In this document: piece by piece, positions 8,089 to 12,240 of the stretch | How the letters are laid out: every line of letters starts with the position of its first letter | Position numbering within the stretch: the stretch's first letter is position 1 | NCBI GenBank assembly: GCA_030741175.1 | Contig: JASLVT010000017.1 | Coordinates: 1 to 12,240, forward strand | Reading direction: 5' to 3' | Length of the DNA stretch: 12,240 bases | From: Porticoccaceae bacterium | Lineage (GTDB): Bacteria > Pseudomonadota > Gammaproteobacteria > Pseudomonadales > Porticoccaceae | Position numbers and translations under genes: made by a program | Notes under the pieces: model-generated | The model's database searches: none | The model's input: the letters and a program-made list of their open reading frames with translations, nothing else | What the model was told of the DNA's origin: nothing

Positions 8089-9534
8089 CTAGCGAATAAC
8101 GTCGCCCACTCGAACAATTTTTAATGTATTAGTGCCACCGTGAACATTGACGAAGTCACCTTTGGTGATCAGTACAAGGTCTCCATGGGTGACGGCCCCA
8201 TATTCACGCAATTTCTCTACAGCGCAGTGATTGACATCCGATGGGTCCAGATTGGAGGCATCAAATGGCACTGGTACTACGCCTTTATAGAGCGCGGTAA
8301 TTTCACAGGTACCCGGCTTCTCTGCCATGGCATAGATGGGCAGAGATGAAGTGATTCTGGACATTAACAATGGAGTAAATCCGGTCTCAGTCATGCATAT
8401 AACGGCTTTAACACCTTGTAAATGATTAGCCACATACATCGCCGACAATGCTAAAGATTCATCAATACGCTGAAAGGTTTGATGCATCCTGTGTTTGGAA
8501 CGCTGTGCTAGTGGATGTTTTTCTGCACCCTCAATCACTCGGGCCATGGCTTTAACAGTTTCTACTGGGTATTTACCGACCGCGGTCTCTGCCGATAGCA
8601 TCACTGCATCTGTGCCATCGAGCACGGCATTGGCTACATCGAATACTTCAGCGCGAGTAGGAGTGGGCGCACTTATCATTGATTCCATCATCTGCGTCGC
8701 CGTGATAACGACTTTATTGGCGGTGTTCGCAGCCTCAATCAATTGTTTTTGTACAGCGACTAAGTTGGCGTCACCAATCTCGACGCCGAGATCACCACGG
8801 GCGACCATCACGCCGTCGGCACTGTCGATAATGCCGGGCAAGAAATCTTCTGTGATGGCTTCAGCACGTTCGATTTTGGCAATAATATGGGCGCCGCTAC
8901 CCGCATTTTCGAGAAGACGTCTAGTCTCCTCGACATCTTCCTTCGATCGTACAAAGGAAATCGCCAAGTAATCTGTATTCAGTGCTGCTGCAGTTTTAAT
9001 ATCGGCCTTATCTTTGTCTGTCAGGGCATTGGCTGATAGTCCGCCGCCAAATTTATTAACCCCTTTTTTGCTCGACAAGATACCACCTTGGGTGACGACG
9101 CAGTCCACCGCATGATCGGTTTTGACGCTCACTTGCAGAGTTAGTCGGCCGTCGTCTAGAAGCAATATATTATCTTGCTCGATGTCTTCGAGAAGCTCTG
9201 CGGCGATAAACACTGATTTTTCATCACCTTGCTCGGGATGGCATTGGCTATCAAGGGTAAATTTATCACCCTCTTTAAGACTAATCTTTTTGTCTTCACT
9301 GAAGCTGCCAATACGGATCTTGGGACCCTGCATATCACACAGAATACCCACAGGCGTTTTGAGTGATTTACTGATATTGCGAATAGTATGCGCTCGCTGA
9401 CTATGCTCTTCAGCACTGCCATGTGAGAAGTTAAGTCGAAACACATTAACTCCTGCAACAATAAGCCGCCTTATGCTCTCAGTATCACTACTGTCAGGAC
9501 CTAGAGTTGCCAGAATTTTGGTTCTTCTCGGCAT
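8089..9534 (-). CDS. pykA: Pyruvate kinase (PykA type)
   Basis: Transfers phosphate from phosphoenolpyruvate to ADP, giving pyruvate and ATP. 481 residues from the chosen start, as in E. coli PykA (480). Visible: RRTKILATLGP (3-13), NVFRLNFSHGS (barrel start with substrate Arg), CDMQGPKIRIG, LLLDDG, KGVNKFGGGLSANALTDKDKADI (a PykA-like stretch), catalytic Lys in IIAKIERAEA, metal-binding VMVARGDLGVEI, TATQMMESM and DGTDAVMLSAETAVGKYP. Start: ATG 9534 matches the family N-terminus; GGAG inside the end of gap lies 10 nt upstream. A longer reading from 9564 overlaps gap and adds [10 protein letters not shown], not a family feature. It follows gap by 4 bp, so the two are one transcript. The close match to E. 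coli PykA suggests, without proving, activation by AMP and sugar phosphates, not fructose 1,6-bisphosphate. Confidence 0.96.
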   Translation of the reverse strand: MPRRTKILATLGPDSSDTESIRRLIVAGVNVFRLNFSHGSAEEHSQRAHTIRNISKSLKTPVGILCDMQGPKIRIGSFSEDKKISLKEGDKFTLDSQCHPEQGDEKSVFIAAELLEDIEQDNILLLDDGRLTLQVSVKTDHAVDCVVTQGGILSSKKGVNKFGGGLSANALTDKDKADIKTAAALNTDYLAISFVRSKEDVEETRRLLENAGSGAHIIAKIERAEAITEDFLPGIIDSADGVMVARGDLGVEIGDANLVAVQKQLIEAANTANKVVITATQMMESMISAPTPTRAEVFDVANAVLDGTDAVMLSAETAVGKYPVETVKAMARVIEGAEKHPLAQRSKHRMHQTFQRIDESLALSAMYVANHLQGVKAVICMTETGFTPLLMSRITSSLPIYAMAEKPGTCEITALYKGVVPVPFDASNLDPSDVNHCAVEKLREYGAVTHGDLVLITKGDFVNVHGGTNTLKIVRVGDVIR

Positions 9535-9538
9535 ACAA

Positions 9539-10549
9539 TTAAGACTCCGCGGACAACAGCGCAATACTGTTGTCTAGCATGCGATTAGAAAAACCCCATT
9601 CATTGTCGTACCAGGCCATTACTTTGACCAATGAGCCATTCACTCGGGTTTGCAGTGAGTCAAAATTACTAGAGAAGGGGATATGGTTGTAGTCCGCCGA
9701 AACTAGTGGTTGATCGGAGTAACTTAGTACTTCGCTAAGTTCATTGTCTGCTGCCTGTTTTAAAACCTGATTGACTTCATTAACGGAGGTTTCTCGGCTG
9801 GCATTAAAAGTCAGATCTACCAATGACACATTGATGGTGGGGACGCGCACGGCGAGCCCATCAAGCTTGCCTGCCAACTCTGGCAGTACATCGGCAATAG
9901 CGGCCGCAGCACCAGTTTTTGTTGGGATCATAGACTGTGTTGCGGAACGCGCTCGATAAACATCAGAATGATATACATCGCTCAATTGCTGATCATTGGT
10001 GTAGGCGTGCACAGTGGTCATATATCCAGAGACTATACCCATAGACTCATGCAGGGGTTTTACTAGCGGCGCTAGACAGTTTGTGGTGCATGAGGCATTG
10101 GATACTATTTGATGCTCTTGGGTGAGAATGTTGTCATTGATGCCATATACAATGGTGGCATCAACGTTCGAGCCAGGTGCAGAAATTAGTACTTTCTTGG
10201 CACCACCAGCAATGTGCAGTGCAGCTTTCTCCCGGCTGGTAAATACGCCGGTACATTCACAGACAAGGTCAACATTTAAATCACCCCAGGGGATATTGGC
10301 GGGGTCACGCTCGCAGAACCACTGAATACTGTCACCATTAATTTTGAGTGAGTTTTCATTGATTTCAACATCTTGGTTGAAACGACCATGAACGGTATCG
10401 AATTGCAACAGATGGGCGCTAATCTTCACATCGCCAAGATCATTGATGGCAACGATTTGGATTTTGTCTTGAAGATCGGGACGCTCATAGAGTGCTCTTA
10501 CAATATTGCGCCCAATACGGCCAAAACCGTTTATCGCTATCTTATACAT
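9539..10549 (-). CDS. gap: Glyceraldehyde-3-phosphate dehydrogenase, type I
   Basis: Oxidises glyceraldehyde 3-phosphate to 1,3-bisphosphoglycerate; here it takes up the triose released by Eda. 336 residues. Visible: Rossmann loop [10 protein letters not shown] (6-15), AINDLGD with Asp37 (favours NAD+ over NADP+, inferred), [23 protein letters not shown], the active-site signature [12 protein letters not shown] with Cys154 and base His181 in [42 protein letters not shown] and [14 protein letters not shown]. The MIPTKTGAA stretch and HAYTNDQ argue for Gap over erythrose-4-phosphate dehydrogenase (Epd), which has different residues there. Ribosome site GAAGG lies 9 nt before the ATG. First gene of the gap-pyk operon, divergent from hexR, with a HexR-type operator over its predicted transcription start. 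Whether the genome has a second gap gene for gluconeogenesis cannot be seen. Confidence 0.96.
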   Translation of the reverse strand: MYKIAINGFGRIGRNIVRALYERPDLQDKIQIVAINDLGDVKISAHLLQFDTVHGRFNQDVEINENSLKINGDSIQWFCERDPANIPWGDLNVDLVCECTGVFTSREKAALHIAGGAKKVLISAPGSNVDATIVYGINDNILTQEHQIVSNASCTTNCLAPLVKPLHESMGIVSGYMTTVHAYTNDQQLSDVYHSDVYRARSATQSMIPTKTGAAAAIADVLPELAGKLDGLAVRVPTINVSLVDLTFNASRETSVNEVNQVLKQAADNELSEVLSYSDQPLVSADYNHIPFSSNFDSLQTRVNGSLVKVMAWYDNEWGFSNRMLDNSIALLSAES

Positions 10550-10568
10550 ATGCCTGCGCCTTCTTAAA

Positions 10569-10583
10569 TGTAGTAAAATTACG
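10569..10583. promoter_or_regulatory. HexR-type operator 3 (gap)
   Basis: TGTAGTAAAATTACG matches 12 of 15 positions of operator 1. It ends 20 bp from the gap start codon and covers the transcription start expected from the promoter at 10587-10615 (about 10580), a placement typical for repression. It partly overlaps the palindrome TTACGTAA (10579-10586), which could be an alternative or extended recognition site. Confidence 0.7.
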
Positions 10584-10586
10584 TAA

Positions 10587-10615
10587 ATTATAAGATTATA
10601 TTGGATTTATAGCAA
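10587..10615 (-). promoter_or_regulatory. Predicted sigma-70 promoter of gap-pyk
   Basis: On the minus strand: -35 TTGCTA (10615-10610, 4 of 6 to consensus), 17-nt spacer, perfect -10 TATAAT (10592-10587). A second perfect TATAAT (10600-10595) lies 8 bp upstream but has no good -35. The predicted start at about 10580 gives a leader of roughly 30 nt before the gap ATG. Confidence 0.6.
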
Positions 10616-10630
10616 AATAAATGGCTTAAC

Positions 10631-10647
10631 TTTACGTAAAATTACTT
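10631..10647. repeat. TTACGTAA composite motif, copy B
   Basis: TTTACGTAAAATTACTT: a perfect 10-bp palindrome (10631-10640) followed by a TTAC half-site. It shares the TTACGTAA core and trailing TTAC with copy C (10763-10777) and, read on the minus strand, with the sequence overlapping operator 3 (10573-10586). The half-sites look HexR-like (GTAA/TTAC) but the spacing is shorter than in the HexR consensus, so the bound protein is unknown. Confidence 0.45.
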
Positions 10648-10714
10648 ATTTTTGCTGATTTTTTACTCTTTATGAGATTTGAATGAAATAATCTTACGAA
10701 AAGGGAGTTTTTGC

Positions 10715-10737
10715 AGATTTTTATCCGCGAAAAATCT
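10715..10737. repeat. Perfect 8-7-8 inverted repeat upstream of hexR
   Basis: AGATTTTT (10715-10722), spacer ATCCGCG, AAAAATCT (10730-10737). The arms are perfectly complementary and the only GC-rich bases nearby are in the spacer. It lies 63-85 bp before the hexR ATG. It could be an operator or, if transcribed, an mRNA hairpin; it does not match HexR and no T-run follows it. Confidence 0.45.
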
Positions 10738-10762
10738 AAAATAAAACAATAATTTAACGGAA

Positions 10763-10777
10763 TTACGTAAGTTACTT
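10763..10777. repeat. TTACGTAA composite motif, copy C
   Basis: TTACGTAAGTTACTT, 23-37 bp upstream of the hexR ATG. It has the same core and trailing TTAC as copy B, with one base instead of two between them. The position just before the hexR ribosome site suggests control of hexR itself, possibly autoregulation through a diverged site; this is inference. Confidence 0.45.
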
Positions 10778-10799
10778 CCGAATTGAGGGTTTGAGCTTT

Positions 10800-11657
10800 A
10801 TGCAAAGTCAAAATTTGATCAATGTGATCACTGATGCATTACCCAATTTAAATAAATCAGAGACCAAAGTTGCGCAGGTTATTCTATCTGATCCCGATGC
10901 TGCGACTCAGTCGAGCATTGCCACCCTAGCTAAAAAAGCCCATGTCAGTGAGCCCAGCGTCAACCGCTTTTGTAAGCGTTTTAATGCCACAGGCTTTCCC
11001 GACTTTAAATTGAGGCTAGCCAAGTCTCTGGCGAGTGGTATTCGCTTTGTCAATCGCAATGTGGATCCAGATGATGATGTGGCTAGTTATACGCCAAAGA
11101 TTATTGATAGCACTATCAATACGCTGGCTTTGGTGCGTGACAAGATTAGCCACACGCGAGTTAATCAGGTTGTAGACAAGCTTATACAGGCCAAACGAAT
11201 TTACTTTTTTGGGCTGGGCGCCTCAGGATCAGTCGCCCGCGATGCAGAGAATAAATTCTTTCGCTTTAATCTCCCGGTATCCAGTCATGACGATGTATTG
11301 ATGCAGCGGATGTTGGCGTCGACTGGTGGTACCGGAGATGTCTTTTTTGTAATTTCTCATACTGGTCGCACCAAAGAGGTAGTAGAGGTTGCAGAAATCG
11401 CCCGGCGCAATGGGTCTACAGTGATAGGTTTAACTGTAGTAGACTCTCCACTGGCTGAGATGTGTACCGTGACTCTAGATGTTGATGTGCCTGAGAACAC
11501 CGATGAATATATGCCGATGGCCTCGCGGATAGTCCATTTGGTAATCCTCGATGTATTAGCAACAGGTGTTACCCTAAGGCGTGGCCCAGATTTTCTACCG
11601 CATTTAGAAAAAATTAAAAATAGTCTTAAGCCAACCCGATATAAAAACGATAATTAG
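10800..11657 (+). CDS. hexR: HexR, RpiR-family transcriptional regulator of sugar metabolism
   Basis: DNA-binding repressor known in Pseudomonas and Shewanella to control ED and central carbon genes and to leave DNA when KDPG binds. 285 residues from the chosen start. An N-terminal RpiR helix-turn-helix domain spans about 1-77 (LNKSETKVAQVIL; recognition region ATLAKKAHVSEPSVNRFCKRF, 41-61). A SIS sugar-phosphate domain spans about 132-255, with FFGLGASGSVARDAENKFFRFN (136-157) and VISHTGRTKEVVEVA (184-198). The C-terminus (GVTLRRGPDFLPHLEKIKNSL) closely matches Pseudomonas HexR. The start is ATG 10800 with GAGGG 10 nt upstream; TTG 10791, adding MSF, would leave only 1 nt to that site. It is divergent from gap and lies near its presumed targets, with HexR-type sites before edd, gap and acs. 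Confidence 0.95.
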   Translation: MQSQNLINVITDALPNLNKSETKVAQVILSDPDAATQSSIATLAKKAHVSEPSVNRFCKRFNATGFPDFKLRLAKSLASGIRFVNRNVDPDDDVASYTPKIIDSTINTLALVRDKISHTRVNQVVDKLIQAKRIYFFGLGASGSVARDAENKFFRFNLPVSSHDDVLMQRMLASTGGTGDVFFVISHTGRTKEVVEVAEIARRNGSTVIGLTVVDSPLAEMCTVTLDVDVPENTDEYMPMASRIVHLVILDVLATGVTLRRGPDFLPHLEKIKNSLKPTRYKNDN

Positions 11658-11724
11658 GCTTTTCGCCGGCTATTACTGAAACTGCTTTGTCACAAGCAAT
11701 ATAAGGCTTGAGAAAACCTAGTTA

Positions 11725-11768
11725 AATCAAATAGCGTCTGTTATTTGATTACAATTAATTATCAAATA
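11725..11768. repeat. Three ATCAAATA repeats upstream of acs
   Basis: ATCAAATA at 11726-11733, its inverse TATTTGAT at 11742-11749, and ATCAAATA again at 11761-11768. The first two extend to a perfect 9-bp inverted repeat (AATCAAATA 11725-11733, TATTTGATT 11742-11750) with an 8-nt centre. The middle copy lies inside HexR-type site 4. They could bind another regulator of acs or fold as a hairpin. Confidence 0.4.
11739..11753. promoter_or_regulatory. HexR-type operator 4 (acs)
   Basis: TGTTATTTGATTACA matches 12 of 15 positions of operator 1, with the right outer half (ATTACA) intact. It is 35-49 bp before the acs ATG. It overlaps a possible -35 (TTGATT, 11746-11751) whose partner TATAAC (11767-11772) has a short 15-nt spacer. 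That position fits repression, or less likely activation of a weak promoter. Confidence 0.55.
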
Positions 11769-11787
11769 TAACAATTAGGTGTTTGCC

Positions 11788-12240
11788 ATGACTGAGTTTT
11801 CCTCCCATCCTGTTCCTGCGCATTGGCAGGAACGTGCCTGGATCAATCAAGAAAAATATCAACAGATGTATCAGCAGTCTATAAATCAGCCTGAGCGCTT
11901 TTGGGCTGAGCAGGCAACAGAATTCTTAACTTGGGATACTCCTTGGCAGACTATCTGTAATTACGATTTTTCCAGAGGGGAAGCCGCTTGGTTCGGCGGA
12001 GGAAAACTCAATGTTGCAGTGAACTGTATCGACCGCCATTTGGTCAGCCGCGCAGATCAAACTGCACTGATTTGGGAGGGGGATGAGCCTAGTGATGATA
12101 AAAAGATCACCTATGCTGAATTGCATGAGCAGGTGTCGCGGCTAGGCAATGTACTGCGTGATCGTGGTGTGAAAAAGGGGGATCGGGTCTGTATCTATAT
12201 GCCGATGATTCCTGAAGCCGCCTATGCCATGTTAGCCTGT
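11788..12240 (+). CDS. acs: Acetyl-CoA synthetase, N-terminal part
   Basis: AMP-forming enzyme that activates acetate to acetyl-CoA through acetyl-AMP. Only the first 151 codons are in the window; the reading frame is open to the end. Visible: N-terminal Acs domain with INQEKYQQMYQQSINQPERFWAEQ (20-43), the typical WFGGGKLNVAVNCIDRHL (68-85), ALIWEGDEPSDDKKITYAELH (93-113) and GVKKGDRVCIYMPMIPEAAYAMLAC (127-151), all closely matching E. coli Acs. The ATP-binding loop and the acetylated active-site Lys lie beyond the window. The start ATG has AGG about 8 nt upstream. It stands 130 bp after hexR in its own promoter region, so it is probably a separate transcript. A propionyl-CoA synthetase is less likely from the N-terminal match. 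Confidence 0.94.
   Translation, partial: MTEFSSHPVPAHWQERAWINQEKYQQMYQQSINQPERFWAEQATEFLTWDTPWQTICNYDFSRGEAAWFGGGKLNVAVNCIDRHLVSRADQTALIWEGDEPSDDKKITYAELHEQVSRLGNVLRDRGVKKGDRVCIYMPMIPEAAYAMLAC

Larger units (their letters stand above)
10550..10799. promoter_or_regulatory. Divergent gap/hexR control region
   Basis: AT-rich 250-bp gap. On the gap side it has a promoter and a HexR-type operator. Further in are two TTACGTAA-TTAC composites (10631-10647, 10763-10777), a third TTACGTAA overlapping the operator, and an 8-bp inverted repeat (10715-10737). No clear -35/-10 pair was found for hexR; TAAAAT (10737-10742) and AATAAT (10748-10753) are -10-like but lack a partner. GAGGG (10785-10789) is the hexR ribosome site. 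Confidence 0.75.

Noticed and set aside
8495..8971. Plus-strand 158-codon open frame inside pyk
   Set aside because: It is antisense to the pyruvate kinase catalytic core; the Ser/Thr/Ala-rich translation is typical of a shadow frame.
9535..9564. Longer pyk start at 9564 overlapping the end of gap
   Set aside because: The extra ten residues are not part of the pyruvate kinase N-terminus; MPRRTKILATLGP at 9534 is.
9539..10549. Reading gap as erythrose-4-phosphate dehydrogenase (epd)
   Set aside because: HAYTNDQ and MIPTKTGAA are Gap-type; Epd differs at both places, and the pyk neighbour fits glycolysis.
10711..10752. Possible 13-codon leader peptide (TTG start) before hexR after AAGGGAG
   Set aside because: Spacing to the start is too short, it overlaps the inverted repeat, and there is no sign of an attenuator.
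11683..11698. TGCTT/AAGCA hairpin after hexR as a terminator
   Set aside because: The stem is only 5 bp and no T-run follows it.
1..12240. CRISPR arrays, insertion sequences, integrases, tRNA or rRNA genes
   Set aside because: No spaced direct repeats, transposase motifs, terminal repeats or RNA gene signatures were seen; nearly all the sequence is accounted for by core metabolic genes.

Overview
The window is a compact, gene-dense stretch of a gammaproteobacterial chromosome built around glucose breakdown by the Entner-Doudoroff (ED) route. The evidence for a gammaproteobacterium is the E. coli-type glucokinase, the PykA-type pyruvate kinase, and a HexR regulator with matching HexR-type operators. 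The moderate GC content, AT-rich promoters and gene order (edd-glk-eda-zwf-pgl) would suit a marine or Cellvibrionales-like lineage, but that placement is a guess. No mobile element, CRISPR array, tRNA or rRNA is visible.

Layout. 1-633: 3' part of ispH (isoprenoid synthesis), whose stop overlaps the stop of convergent pgi (630-2225, minus). 2226-2403: a divergent control region between pgi and edd with two HexR-type operators and an unexplained inverted repeat. 2404-8030: a tightly packed five-gene plus-strand operon, edd-glk-eda-zwf-pgl. 8031-8088: a short convergent gap with a weak hairpin. 8089-10549 (minus): a gap-pyk operon read from 10549 downward, with only 4 bp between the genes. 10550-10799: an AT-rich divergent control region between gap and hexR, with a recognisable gap promoter, a HexR-type operator over the predicted gap start site, and several other repeated palindromes. 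10800-11657: hexR. 11658-11787: a control region with another HexR-type site. 11788-12240: 5' end of acs (acetyl-CoA synthetase), cut by the window end.

How it works together. Glk phosphorylates glucose; Zwf and Pgl make 6-phosphogluconate; Edd makes 2-keto-3-deoxy-6-phosphogluconate (KDPG); Eda splits KDPG into pyruvate and glyceraldehyde 3-phosphate; Gap and Pyk are the first and last steps of the lower pathway to pyruvate. Pgk, Gpm and Eno are not here. Pgi links fructose 6-phosphate to glucose 6-phosphate, so it can feed the ED route or serve gluconeogenesis. HexR is known in other gammaproteobacteria to be released from DNA by KDPG, so the locus looks like a self-contained KDPG-sensing catabolic unit. 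The HexR-type site before acs suggests, by inference, that acetate activation is tied to the same signal.

The genes are all well-known families with intact motifs, and I see no new protein system. The points worth a second look are regulatory: operator spacing, the acs link, and three sets of palindromic repeats in the intergenic regions that HexR does not fully explain.
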